25,803 nucleotides of DNA from a virus (IMGVR_UViG_3300021962_000578:1-25803), one strand, 5' to 3'. Numbered from the stretch's first letter, positions 8,001-15,151 are shown. Numbers and translations are program-made. Notes: generated by a model not told the origin, from the sequence alone.

Positions 8001-8321
8001 ATGAACATACTCCCATTGCCTAAAATTAAGGTTATATCGGACGATAAAGAAAACGCGTCTCGTCTTTTGGGTAAGACAGCTTATTACAATCCAGCTGACA
8101 AGTCAATTACTCTTTACACCTTTGGAAGGCACCCAAAAGACGTTCTACGTTCTTTTGCCCATGAGATGGTTCACCATGAACAAAACTTAAATGATACATT
8201 AGGAAATATTAGCACAACTAATACAAATGAAGATGGTCATTTAGAAAAGTTAGAAAAAGAAGCATATTTAAAAGGTAACATTATGTTACGTAACTGGGAA
8301 GATAGTATAAAAAATGTATAA
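5028..8321 (+). CDS. Multidomain (possibly self-separating) protein: nucleotidyltransferases, HExxH domains, zinc ribbon
   Basis: A 1097-residue mosaic. Residues 1-15: leader ending L-D-E. About 17-185: cytidylyltransferase/NMNAT-like fold with GGGFKPPTKGH (T/HxGH motif, 23-33) and VSGTKTR (147-153). About 190-450: two regions not recognised. L-I-N-E at 453-456, then a metallopeptidase-like domain with HELEH at 557-561. L-N-E at 656-658, then a basic module (about 659-765) resembling what I remember as DUF5872. M-K-E at 764-766 and L-K-E at 778-780, then a Pol-beta-type nucleotidyltransferase (GS at 825-826, SDID 837-840, D875). L-K-E at 891-893, then a zinc ribbon (C923, C926, C942, C945). 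L-N-E at 958-960, then a second HExxH domain (HEMVHH, 1045-1050). Domain junctions coincide with L/I/M-x-E sites, so I infer cleavage by the prohead protease into separate products. Domain calls are firm for the first nucleotidyltransferase and moderate for the rest. Confidence 0.75.
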   Translation: MNKLTKFLIKELLDEPQTVAIYGGGFKPPTKGHFNVAEKVLANFPEIDELKIFVGSGVRDGITQDESIKVWNIYKNYLSDKVDVEPSIAPVKSVLGYAKENPDTKVYWILGAREGDEEDLKDIVSRTRSIDKYPNLEVKVISTKGGVSGTKTRKAIADNNKEQFFYMIPDVKEKEEIWDIVSNLQESVTPDELKQADAFADKQLAPIDIDLTSDHVLKRLTGRDSDVTLAQLIGFFKRLGKRKKEFMDFFSKFKEIVATDDRTNLNIPFINLANKAIAKTIMRKDDFETSNPKLVFEVGEANLKPYDWEETDRYDRTLEVRFTTDSETDYIVELTAFSWRNIPAIDIEFSARLKNDGGFSSKRMTNKGELFKVMATITDIVKHYTDEAGVKVLIYSPHKKSSDDISNQRGKLYRTFIQKQFPGVKFKVIAGETDIAILPGWEKTIDFEPTDDLINEGRYDSLTRNVVRDIMDDWKSQFDGSNGKLEFNEDYESGVIDFELYAVLTVKETKYGLYKVDGGADPLRKPAYLEIKFQVDPRDLPQKWEDIYMDLTDVVRHELEHMTQQGTNVIASKEMADDEILRKLIKLKFLPKSDYYKLEQEVDAMLQGMYLKAKKSKTPFIEVINDYFDKARVSKKDRQDILDLWRQRAKALSLPLNEADPKKGTGKKPKGSGRRLYTDENPKDTVGISFKTKEDIVDTLNKASFKSKSHARQSQIINLIHQRVRAAYGKAKDPEVKARLKRGLDYIESRKEASKKKTERLRKMKEASDPQAGTALPLKENYSELEQYRKLILKQLIDSKIGKQIRNAVEDKVGKEAVEGVYIIGSVLDSKKFHEESDIDIAVLINVPNMDKGTNEEMSYELSQTYSIPDGGFVDVSIWNRSKPLGKMVKLKEASDPQAGTALPYGSGFAPVKELVTATQVICDNCGWEWDKKDGGKDLYICHKCGHDNTPSKDLFGLNELARTFVKEVFEESWNPKEAFLSLCVFMKDNGMNILPLPKIKVISDDKENASRLLGKTAYYNPADKSITLYTFGRHPKDVLRSFAHEMVHHEQNLNDTLGNISTTNTNEDGHLEKLEKEAYLKGNIMLRNWEDSIKNV
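7320..7359 (+). repeat. 40-bp direct repeat, copy 1, coding KEASDPQAGTALP linker
   Basis: This 40-bp stretch inside the multidomain gene matches 7701-7740 at 39 of 40 positions; the only difference is a synonymous A/C in an Ala-preceding Thr codon. The copies are 381 bp (127 codons) apart and in frame. They flank the Pol-beta-like nucleotidyltransferase domain and encode a Pro/Gly/Ala linker that follows a candidate protease site. Confidence 0.9.
7701..7740 (+). repeat. 40-bp direct repeat, copy 2
   Basis: Second copy of the 7320-7359 repeat. It lies between the nucleotidyltransferase and the zinc ribbon/HExxH part of the same protein. Nucleotide-level identity far above that of the flanks implies recent duplication, gene conversion or recombination-mediated cassette insertion. 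Confidence 0.9.
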
Positions 8322-8859
8322 ATTAAAATTAACAGATGTATACAAGCAGCTTAAAGAGGATGAAAACCAAGCTGAAGAACAAAGATACAGAATCTATTGT
8401 GATATGGATGGCGTACTTTGTGACTTTGATAAGCGTTTTACTTCTCTAAACCCAGAACACCTTTCTCCAACTCAATATGATGCCAAGTATGGTTCAGAAA
8501 AGTTTTGGGATTTAATTGACAATCAAGTAGGTGTTAAGTTTTGGGTAGGTATTCCTTGGATGAAGGATGGTAAAGAATTATGGGATTATATTTCAAAATA
8601 TAAACCAACACTTTTATCGGCTCCTTCGCGACAAAACGAATCACGTTTAGGAAAACGTTTATGGGTTAAAAATAATATCCCTGGAACTAAATTGATTCTT
8701 TCATCAGCTTCTAAAAAACAAAATTATTCCGGCAGAGATAAAATACTTATCGATGATCGCCCAGATAATATCGAACAATGGAGATCAAAAGGTGGTATAG
8801 GTATTTTACATACAAGTGCCGCTGACACGATTAAACAATTACAAAATATAGGACTATAA
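8314..8859 (+). CDS. 5'(3')-deoxyribonucleotidase-like HAD phosphatase with leader
   Basis: A 181-residue HAD-superfamily protein. Motif I is YCDMDGVLCDFD (nucleophile D30, acid/base D32), motif II may be S102 in LLSAP, and motif IV is LIDDRPDN (D147, D148). The size, the WVGIPWM segment and the ILIDDRPDNI ending fit 5'(3')-deoxyribonucleotidases, which remove phosphate from dNMPs. In phages these could recycle host nucleotides or adjust pools. The N-terminus adds about 25 residues before the HAD core: KLTDVYKQLKEDENQ, with L-K-E at 13-15, another candidate head-targeting leader. The ATG overlaps the end of the multidomain gene by 8 bp, so co-translation is likely. The enzyme family call is strong; substrate preference and encapsidation are inferred. 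Confidence 0.8.
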   Translation: MYKLKLTDVYKQLKEDENQAEEQRYRIYCDMDGVLCDFDKRFTSLNPEHLSPTQYDAKYGSEKFWDLIDNQVGVKFWVGIPWMKDGKELWDYISKYKPTLLSAPSRQNESRLGKRLWVKNNIPGTKLILSSASKKQNYSGRDKILIDDRPDNIEQWRSKGGIGILHTSAADTIKQLQNIGL

Positions 8860-9296
8860 TGGCATCACCAATAACATACAAAAGATTAGTTTTATCTGGA
8901 GATAAAGCAAAAGAAACAGCCGATGAGGTTAAATCCAAAATGTCTAAAGAATGGAAAAAAGATTTTCCTGATGGTAAATTAGATATTAAAGCTGGTGTAG
9001 AAGGCAAAATGGTGATCGATGTAAAAACCAAAGATTCATCAGCCGCTTCATTAGCTTCTAAAATTAAAGATGTAGCTTCTAGAAATAAAGTAGATGTAGT
9101 TACTAAAGATAAACCTACTTTAAAAGCTGTTAAAGAAAACGAAGATGATATTATGAAACGAATTAAATCGTCTTTATCATTTCAAGTTTCAGGAGGCAAA
9201 AAAGGTAAGCCAATGTCTTCAGGACAAGATTTACCAGCAAATACAAAAATAACTAAGTCTGAATTAAAAGAACTTATTAAAAAGTTTAATAAATAA
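8859..9296 (+). CDS. Lys-rich protein of unknown function
   Basis: A 145-residue protein, Lys- and Ser-rich. An N-terminal globular part (about 1-90, alternating strands and helices, VLSGDKAKETADEVKSKM and onward) is followed by a linker with VKENEDD and a C-terminal KITKSELKELIKKFNK. That last segment resembles the basic helix used as a leader in neighbouring proteins (compare KKELKEIIK), but here sits at the extreme C-terminus. It shares one base with the HAD gene stop (TAATG) and the next gene follows with no gap. No catalytic motif is visible. A nucleic-acid or capsid-interior role would fit the charge, but this is only a guess. Confidence 0.55.
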   Translation: MASPITYKRLVLSGDKAKETADEVKSKMSKEWKKDFPDGKLDIKAGVEGKMVIDVKTKDSSAASLASKIKDVASRNKVDVVTKDKPTLKAVKENEDDIMKRIKSSLSFQVSGGKKGKPMSSGQDLPANTKITKSELKELIKKFNK

Positions 9297-9866
9297 ATGA
9301 ATAAAAACTCAGTTTTAAAAAAAGAATTCAAACAGAAAGACGTTCAACGTCTCCGTAACTTGGTTCAAGGCAAGCATGGAGAAAGAACTACTGTTGGAAT
9401 TGGTTACGATAAACCTAAAGAATTTCATTCGGAAGGCGATATATGGGAAGAAGATGGTCGAACATGGACTATCAAAAATGGTTTAAAACAAAATATAACA
9501 AAATTAGATAAGGCAAAAGAAGGAATTGTACTACCTTTATTTTGCCCTACTTGTTCTCGTACGATGAAACCCCATTTAGATAAAAGGTGGTATGTAATGT
9601 ATGGGCACTGTTTTGATTGTCAGGTTGATTTTGAAGCCGAATTAAAAAAACAAGGTAAACTCCAAACATTTGAAAATGAAGTAGTTAATGCTAACATTGA
9701 TGGAGCTATTAAAGACTTTGAAGTTTGGTTTGAAGAATTAATTAATGAAAAACAACAATTCATAACTGAAGATGGTGACATTGAAAAATGGGATGGTTCT
9801 GGTAAAACACAATTATTAAAATATAAAGAAGAAGCACTAGAATATTTAAAAAATAAAAAAAGATAA
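9297..9866 (+). CDS. Zinc-ribbon protein of unknown function
   Basis: A 189-residue protein with a four-cysteine zinc ribbon: FCPTC (C83, C86) and HCFDC (C105, C108), 18 residues apart. The N-terminal 40 residues are basic (KKEFKQKDVQRLRNLVQGKHGERT), and a TWTIKNG strand region precedes the ribbon. The C-terminal 60 residues are helical and charged, ending in KNKKR. Basic N-terminus plus zinc ribbon suggests nucleic-acid binding or interaction with the transcription machinery. From memory, similar proteins recur in uncultured marine myoviruses without assigned function. It is packed tightly between its neighbours (ATG directly after the upstream stop; stop overlapping the next ATG by 1 base). 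Confidence 0.6.
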   Translation: MNKNSVLKKEFKQKDVQRLRNLVQGKHGERTTVGIGYDKPKEFHSEGDIWEEDGRTWTIKNGLKQNITKLDKAKEGIVLPLFCPTCSRTMKPHLDKRWYVMYGHCFDCQVDFEAELKKQGKLQTFENEVVNANIDGAIKDFEVWFEELINEKQQFITEDGDIEKWDGSGKTQLLKYKEEALEYLKNKKR

Positions 9867-10480
9867 TGGAACCAATAATGATGATTTCAACGATACTTGT
9901 TGCCCTTATAACGGCTGTATTCGGACCAGTTGCTGTTGAATGGGCAAAGAATTATTTTTCAAAGAAAAAAGAAGAAAAAAATCCTGTAGATGAAGCAATT
10001 TTAATGAATAACTTAGTTGATGAACAACTTGATGTTATTATGGATGAATTAAATTGCGATAGAGTATGGGTTACTCAATTCCACAATGGTGGACATTTTT
10101 ACCCAACAGGTAAATCAATCCAGAAATTTTCTATGTTCTATGAAAAAGTAGCTCCTGGTAATCAACCATCACAACAAAGTTTCCAAAACGTTCCTGTTTC
10201 ATTGTTTCCAAAAGCAATGACTGAACTCTATAAAAATGGTGAAATAGCAGTTCCTGATACTGAAGGTGAAACTTATGGTTTAGGATCAGCTGCTGAACCT
10301 TATGGTGCTCAATCTTACTATTTGATAGCATTAGACGATTTACACGATCGTTTTATTGGTGTGCTTTGCGTAGATTTCCAACAAAAATACAAATTATCTA
10401 AGGAAGATTGGATATTTATAAGACAGAAAGCAGGTGTCATTGGCACTTTGCTTGATGAATATTTAAATGCTAAAAAATAA
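9866..10480 (+). CDS. Membrane-anchored GAF-like domain protein
   Basis: A 204-residue protein. Residues about 5-25 (MMISTILVALITAVFGPVAV) form one transmembrane segment, followed by a basic stretch (KNYFSKKKEEK) that would place the remainder in the cytoplasm by the positive-inside rule. The soluble part (about 45-200) looks like a GAF/PAS-type fold: an alpha-helix (DEQLDVIMDELNCD), strand RVWVTQFHNGGHF, a long variable loop, then YLIALDD, strand FIGVLCVDFQQ and a final helix. GAF domains bind small ligands or proteins. A single-pass GAF protein in a phage might sense a metabolite or act at the host inner membrane. A holin is unlikely given the large soluble domain. The fold call is from pattern only. 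Confidence 0.55.
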   Translation: MEPIMMISTILVALITAVFGPVAVEWAKNYFSKKKEEKNPVDEAILMNNLVDEQLDVIMDELNCDRVWVTQFHNGGHFYPTGKSIQKFSMFYEKVAPGNQPSQQSFQNVPVSLFPKAMTELYKNGEIAVPDTEGETYGLGSAAEPYGAQSYYLIALDDLHDRFIGVLCVDFQQKYKLSKEDWIFIRQKAGVIGTLLDEYLNAKK

Positions 10481-10481
10481 A

Positions 10482-10724
10482 ATGGAAAAGTATTTACAAA
10501 ATAAAAGATTGTTTAATAGTCCTATAACTATTACTAAGGATACTATTGTAAATCAAACTCCTCCCCCTCCAACTCCTAAAAAAGTAACACCTACTCCAAA
10601 ACCAGAACCAAAAATTGAAGAAATAATTCCTGAACCTATTCAAGAAGAAATAATTGATGAGGTTCAAGAAGAAATAATTAAACCAAAACGTACTCGTAAG
10701 AAAAAAACCGATGAAGGATATTAA
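10482..10724 (+). CDS. Small Pro/Glu-rich basic-tailed protein
   Basis: About 80 residues from the ATG at 10482; an in-frame ATG at 10467 would add five residues and overlap the upstream gene. The N-terminus MEKYLQNKRLFNSPI is followed by a proline-rich stretch (TPPPPTPKKVTPTPKPEPK), then Glu/Ile repeats (IEEIIPEPIQEEII, VQEEIIKPK) and a basic end RTRKKK. It is evidently disordered. A 17-bp exact repeat (10639-10655 and 10663-10679) underlies the QEEII repeats and suggests slippage. It might be a flexible linker or spacer protein, but function is unknown. Its end overlaps the start of the 798-residue gene by 14 bp. Confidence 0.5.
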   Translation: MEKYLQNKRLFNSPITITKDTIVNQTPPPPTPKKVTPTPKPEPKIEEIIPEPIQEEIIDEVQEEIIKPKRTRKKKTDEGY

Positions 10725-13107
10725 AAAAATACAAGAATTCTTTTCTAAACCTTTAAACGAAGGTAAACAATTAGATATTACAGACTTTCAAAAAGTAGTT
10801 CAGGCCGTAAAATCAACAGGTCATCCTGCTACTGTAATGTTAGTTCCAAAATGGAACGAAATTGAAATCATTACAGGTATGAATGCTCCTGATGACATGA
10901 TTTATGATATTAGTAAAGCAACTTCTCCTCTAGGTTATAACCATAAAGAACTTTCTATGTCTGGTGATTCTTCAAGCTTAGGCAGAGGTGAGTATAGTGA
11001 GATTGAAAAAGTGAACGGTGGTCATATGGACTATCGCCGATTTGAAGAATCAGTAAAAGAAATGGAATACGGAGATCCAGTAGATGCTGTATTTAGAAAA
11101 TACGCTGGAAAAACTATCGAAATGGATTTTGAAGATATGGAGTCTGATTGGGCTAATCTTTTAAATGATTTAGAAGATTATTTCCCTGGAGATAAATTAT
11201 CTGACTTTATGGATAGTGGAGAGGCTGATCTTTATTTAGATGATTATAACATTACTCTTATGGAACCAATTATGGACAAAGATGTTGATTTGGATGTCTT
11301 AAAAAGAGCTAAAGCTAAAATGGATATTGATAAAATGAGATACGATGCTGGAATGCCTCCTATGGACTCAATTGCTAGCTTAAATGAAGATGAAGATATT
11401 GACTTTGAATATAGAGCTGTATTAGATAAATTCAAAGATATAATGAAGGGATTAGACGTTAAAGAAGCTGATGCCTTACAACAAAAATTAAAAGCCTATT
11501 TTGCTGGCTTAGACGAAAACATGAAAAAATCATTCACAGACTATACAAACCAAGAATTAGCTGCTTACGTTAAAAACACTAAAGATAAAAAAGCAGCTAA
11601 AGAATTACATAAACGCTCTCAAAAACTTAAAAATTTATCTCGTACTGATGTAAACGAGCGAGCGGATCATGTAAACCCAATGGTAGCTAAAGCATATAAA
11701 GATTATATTAAAGCCAAAAAAGACTCAGCTGCTGATATAGACTTTGCCGAAGACCCAGAAAAAGCATATCGCTACTACTCTAAAAAATTAAACAATACTT
11801 ACTCTACCAAAGCAGATAGAGATGCTATCGAAGCTATCTTAAAGAAAAAATACGGTAGTGCTTTAGAAGAATCCCTAAAAGAAATGGATATCAACGACCC
11901 AGTCGCTATGAAATTTAGAGCAGCTCAAGATAAGTTAGCCAAAATGAGAGCAGCTAATGCTGGTGATGATGGTAACGATAAATTCTTTGATGCAGCTAAA
12001 TTACGTGCTTTAAAATCTAAACGTGCTCAAATTATGCGTGATATGGAACAAGAAGCAGAACCAGAAGGTGGTCCAATTGCTAACCGTTACGGTGATATGC
12101 TTAATGCTGTTGATGCAGAAATTGCTAAAGAAAAAGCTATGATGGGTTTAGAAGAAAATAAACCTGCATTTAATGTTAACAACCACATCAAAGCTATCCA
12201 AATCCAATTACAACAATTGGGTGTTAAATATGAAATGTCAGGCAACCCATATAAACCATTTAAAGTAATTTACAAACCAGTAAACAAAGACGATAATTGG
12301 TATAAAAACTTTGATGATATTATATTCAGATATAATCTTGGAAGTGTTGTAAAAACAACAATGGATGAAGCTACAAAAGACGAAGAAACTACATTCCATA
12401 AAAAATTAGATAAATTAGTTCATGATACCTTTGGTAAAAGAAAAGGTGAACTAGAAGAAGCAGCTGACCAAAAACAAGCCGATATCTATGCTTATCAATT
12501 TATGCAATATTTTGATAAAATGAGAAGGATAGTTGGAAGTAACTTTGGAGATGATACTAGAAAAGAATTTGAAAAACTAGTACAAAATAAGTTTTCTAAC
12601 CATACAGTAAATGAAACAGAAGAATTAACCGAAGCATATGTTCCTTCAAACATTAAAGAATTTGCTAAAAGAAGAGGTGTATCTTCTTTAGTAAACAAAG
12701 TAGCAGGTTGGGCTGAAAAAGTAGGCGCTCGCATTACTGGCGGAACAGCAATTGGTAAAAATTATAACACTTTAATCCTCGATTTAGGTTACCAAACAGC
12801 CGATATTCGTATTGATATTGAAGACGAAACAATCGAATTATACGACGAACCAGTTTACAGCTTTGCTGATTTCAAAAATGTGTTTATTGAAGAAGTAACC
12901 CGTCAACAAATGGAACACGATGAAGAACAATTACGTCGTGAGCGTGGTTTAGAAGAAAAAATTGCTGAAGCATTAGATAAAATTAACGAAGAACTTTGCC
13001 CTGCTGGTAAAGCATATATTAAGAAAAGACAAGCAGCTGGCGAAAAATCATCTGCTTATCTTTCAGGTCGTGCTGTAAAGGTATGTAAAGGACAAATGAA
13101 AGGATGA
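10711..13107 (+). CDS. Large modular protein with multiple L-x-E sites, putative internal head polyprotein
   Basis: A 798-residue acidic, helix-rich protein. It begins with MKDIKKIQEFFSKPLNEGK, a leader with candidate cleavage after E17. Further L/I-x-E sites fall at module edges: LNE 224-226, LEE 480-482 before N, LEE 581-583 before A, LTE 639-641 before A, and INE 758-760. Between them are five or so separate regions: a first alpha/beta region (about 20-115), an acidic helical module (about 115-215), a coiled region (about 230-480), a small mixed module (about 485-550), and about 643-730 with an RITGG...NTLILDLGY strand pattern. The last is a compact basic module CPAGKAYIKKR...SSAYLSGRAVKVC (763-792). 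The segments ESVKEMEYGDPVDAVF (113-128) and ESLKEMDINDPVAMKF (387-402) are related. No enzyme motif is recognised. I infer a cleaved internal/scaffold-type polyprotein. Confidence 0.6.
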   Translation: MKDIKKIQEFFSKPLNEGKQLDITDFQKVVQAVKSTGHPATVMLVPKWNEIEIITGMNAPDDMIYDISKATSPLGYNHKELSMSGDSSSLGRGEYSEIEKVNGGHMDYRRFEESVKEMEYGDPVDAVFRKYAGKTIEMDFEDMESDWANLLNDLEDYFPGDKLSDFMDSGEADLYLDDYNITLMEPIMDKDVDLDVLKRAKAKMDIDKMRYDAGMPPMDSIASLNEDEDIDFEYRAVLDKFKDIMKGLDVKEADALQQKLKAYFAGLDENMKKSFTDYTNQELAAYVKNTKDKKAAKELHKRSQKLKNLSRTDVNERADHVNPMVAKAYKDYIKAKKDSAADIDFAEDPEKAYRYYSKKLNNTYSTKADRDAIEAILKKKYGSALEESLKEMDINDPVAMKFRAAQDKLAKMRAANAGDDGNDKFFDAAKLRALKSKRAQIMRDMEQEAEPEGGPIANRYGDMLNAVDAEIAKEKAMMGLEENKPAFNVNNHIKAIQIQLQQLGVKYEMSGNPYKPFKVIYKPVNKDDNWYKNFDDIIFRYNLGSVVKTTMDEATKDEETTFHKKLDKLVHDTFGKRKGELEEAADQKQADIYAYQFMQYFDKMRRIVGSNFGDDTRKEFEKLVQNKFSNHTVNETEELTEAYVPSNIKEFAKRRGVSSLVNKVAGWAEKVGARITGGTAIGKNYNTLILDLGYQTADIRIDIEDETIELYDEPVYSFADFKNVFIEEVTRQQMEHDEEQLRRERGLEEKIAEALDKINEELCPAGKAYIKKRQAAGEKSSAYLSGRAVKVCKGQMKG

Positions 13108-13400
13108 TAACACGAGAGCGTCTACAAGAAATTATCAATGAGTCATTACGCGACTGGTTCAAAAAAGAGGACTGGGTGCGTATTGATACTCAAGGTAACA
13201 TTACTGGTCCTTGTGGAACAATGAAAAAAGGACAAGCTACTACTCGTTGCTTACCTCGTAAAAAAGCTCAATCATTATCTAAAGCCGAAAGAGCTAAAAC
13301 ATCACGTAAAAAAGTTGCTGGCTCTAAAAAAGGAAAACAGTTTGTAAAAAACACAGAAAAAGCAGAATACAAAAAAGGCACATATCAAAAGAAAAAATAA
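13104..13400 (+). CDS. Small highly basic protein with leader
   Basis: A 98-residue, strongly basic protein. The leader MITRERLQEIINESLRDW has I-N-E at residues 11-13 before S14, a candidate prohead-protease site. The mature part contains WVRIDTQGNI, then a Cys-bearing motif GPCGTMKKGQATTRCLP, and a Lys/Ala-rich tail with KKAQSLSKAERAKTSRKK. The same type of short basic cysteine-containing module is, from memory, widespread in marine phages and some giant viruses. Charge and size suggest DNA binding or condensation inside the capsid (inference). The ATG overlaps the TGA of the preceding gene by 4 bp, so the two are translationally coupled. Confidence 0.62.
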   Translation: MITRERLQEIINESLRDWFKKEDWVRIDTQGNITGPCGTMKKGQATTRCLPRKKAQSLSKAERAKTSRKKVAGSKKGKQFVKNTEKAEYKKGTYQKKK

Positions 13401-13410
13401 CATATTTATA
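13401..13410 (+). promoter_or_regulatory. CATATTTATA motif (candidate late promoter), copy 3
   Basis: CATATTTATA follows the stop codon of the basic-protein gene directly and lies 10 nt before the ATG at 13421. It shares the ATATTTATA core with the other copies but starts CA instead of TA. Position and core agree with a promoter for the 517-residue gene. Confidence 0.45.
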
Positions 13411-13420
13411 ACATATTATT

Positions 13421-14974
13421 ATGGCAAACTTTGACTATAGAAAAGCTATAAAAGAAAATAAAGCTACCTTCTTTTCATCATTGACTGAAGGTCAATTTTC
13501 TTGGATGACTCAAGACACCGAACAACAAATCGGCTCAGAACCAGAAAATACAATCCCTGTATACATGTTTGATAATAAAGGTAAATCTTATTATGAAAAA
13601 GAGTATAGTGGGTATGGTGAATTTGGTGGTAAAGATTACTACGAATTAGTAGCTGAAATGAATGGCTACACAAAAGATGATGCTTATGAATTGGGTGGTA
13701 CTTTTAAAGATTTAAGAGGTATTGGTATTAAATTAGCTTTTGGTGATCTAGAACCAAAAAATGGTGGACCAGTATTATTTCCTGCTTTGGTCGCTGACCC
13801 AAGTATGTTTAACTATAAAACCCATGACTTTACTCAAGAAGCAGAAAACGATCCAAATCAATCTTGGTATGCTCCTGAAGAAGAGGAAGATGAAGATGAT
13901 AATTATTCTTGGGAAGATGAATATGGTGATGACGAAGAAATTGACGAAGGTAAAGACGAAATGAGCGCTGAAGAAAAAGCTAACGTATTCGTTAGAGAAG
14001 CTGAAGGCGAAGTAATGGTTGATGCTAAATTGTTATCTTCATATATTGACGAAATGATTTCTTTAGCAGATGATATGGATTACACTCCAGCTATTATTAA
14101 ATCATTAAAAGGCCTTAAATCAAAATTATCAGGTAAAATGAGTGTAAAAGATGCACTTGATTTTGTTAAAAAGACTATTGATATTACAGGTGATGATATT
14201 GATGCTATTGAAGCTTTAGGTCAAGCTACTAAATATAATGATGCCGTTATTGCTAAAGCAAAAGAAATTAGTGGTATCAAAGAAAATAAATCAAATAAAA
14301 TGACTAAAAAAGAATTAAAAGAAATTATCAAATCAGCTCTAATGAATGAGATTGATCTTGATATCGATAAAATGGAAGACGCTCCAGAATCTGAAGTTGA
14401 TTTCTTATCAGAAACCCAAAACAGAGAAGTATTAGCTATGGCTGATATGATCATGGATGCTTTGGGGGCTGAAAAATTTGTTGAAGAGTTAATCTTAGCA
14501 ATGTCCACAAACGAAGCTAAAGATAATTTAGAGCACATTATCCAAATGTATGATTTAGAAGATTATAGTTCTTTAAGAGAAGCTGAAGAAGAAGTAGAAA
14601 CAGAAGAAGAAGTAGACGTAGACGTTGAAGAACCAACTCCATCAGACGAACCAAAAGGTGGCATTGACGTAATGCAAAATGCTGATGCTGACTTAACTGG
14701 TGTTGAAAAAGAAGTTCAAGATAACTTAGAGGCAGCTATGGAAGCAGCTAAAAAATTGAACGACGAAAAATTACAACAACAAATTGGTAATTCATTAACA
14801 TTCTTTACTCGTCAGCATGTTGTTAAAGAAAACAACAAAAAATACTACAAAGACGCTGAAGCTGATGATGCTGAACATATTAAAGCTTTAGAAAAAGATA
14901 TGAAAGACGATAAAAAATCTTCTGAAAAATTGCAAGAAGCAATGTTCCCAATATTAAAGAAAATTTTAAAATAA
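13421..14974 (+). CDS. Large acidic modular protein with leader and internal leader-like helix
   Basis: A 517-residue acidic protein. The N-terminus MANFDYRKAIKENK continues to SSLTEG with candidate cleavage after E23. Residues about 25-150 form a first domain (SYYEKEYSGYGEF, GGTFKDLRGIGIKLAFGDL), then an acidic stretch (154-176, mostly D/E) ending in IDE-G. A helical region follows (about 180-288), then a second complete leader-like helix, MTKKELKEIIKSALMNE (294-310). After it come a helical module (about 330-380), another acidic linker (386-405) and a C-terminal helical module ending LQE-A (504-507) and FPILKKILK. L/I-x-E followed by G, N or A recurs at 23, 176, 288, 387 and 506. The internal ATG at 14300 could also initiate a separate shorter protein. 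No enzyme motif is recognised; a packaged, cleaved internal protein is inferred. Confidence 0.6.
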   Translation: MANFDYRKAIKENKATFFSSLTEGQFSWMTQDTEQQIGSEPENTIPVYMFDNKGKSYYEKEYSGYGEFGGKDYYELVAEMNGYTKDDAYELGGTFKDLRGIGIKLAFGDLEPKNGGPVLFPALVADPSMFNYKTHDFTQEAENDPNQSWYAPEEEEDEDDNYSWEDEYGDDEEIDEGKDEMSAEEKANVFVREAEGEVMVDAKLLSSYIDEMISLADDMDYTPAIIKSLKGLKSKLSGKMSVKDALDFVKKTIDITGDDIDAIEALGQATKYNDAVIAKAKEISGIKENKSNKMTKKELKEIIKSALMNEIDLDIDKMEDAPESEVDFLSETQNREVLAMADMIMDALGAEKFVEELILAMSTNEAKDNLEHIIQMYDLEDYSSLREAEEEVETEEEVDVDVEEPTPSDEPKGGIDVMQNADADLTGVEKEVQDNLEAAMEAAKKLNDEKLQQQIGNSLTFFTRQHVVKENNKKYYKDAEADDAEHIKALEKDMKDDKKSSEKLQEAMFPILKKILK

Positions 14975-14980
14975 AAGTAT

Positions 14981-15151
14981 ATGAACACACAAGAATTATT
15001 TGACAAAATTGACGCTTTATACGAAACATTTAAAGCTGAACACGCTGGTAAATCTAAAGCTGCTCACGGCCGCGCTCGTAAAGCTTTAGGTGAGATCAAA
15101 AAATTGATCACAGAATATCGTCAAGCATCCGTTGCTGAAGATAAAAAATAA
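14981..15151 (+). CDS. Histone H1/Hc1-like small basic protein
   Basis: A 56-residue protein from the ATG at 14981, 6 bp after the preceding stop. The N-terminal half is an amphipathic helix (MNTQELFDKIDALYETFKAEH), then SKAAHGRARKALGEIKKLI, then EYRQASVAEDKK. The K-x-K-A-A-x-x-R-A-R-K-A-x-x-E-I-K-K-L pattern and the size match small histone H1-like Hc1 proteins of Bacteroidetes as I remember them. These bind DNA and compact the nucleoid. It is too short to be caught by a typical length filter. It sits among putative internal head proteins, so it may coat packaged DNA or act on the host nucleoid (inference). Unlike many neighbours it lacks an L/I-x-E leader. A next gene begins 7 bp downstream. 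Confidence 0.72.
   Translation: MNTQELFDKIDALYETFKAEHAGKSKAAHGRARKALGEIKKLITEYRQASVAEDKK

Noticed and set aside
10639-10679. 17-bp tandem-like repeat in the Pro/Glu-rich gene as a regulatory element
   Set aside because: It is in frame and encodes the QEEII repeat, so it is best explained as coding low complexity.
13761-13964. 67-codon + strand frame inside the 517-residue gene
   Set aside because: It is out of frame with a motif-supported long gene and reads as Lys/Met-rich shadow sequence of the acidic linker.
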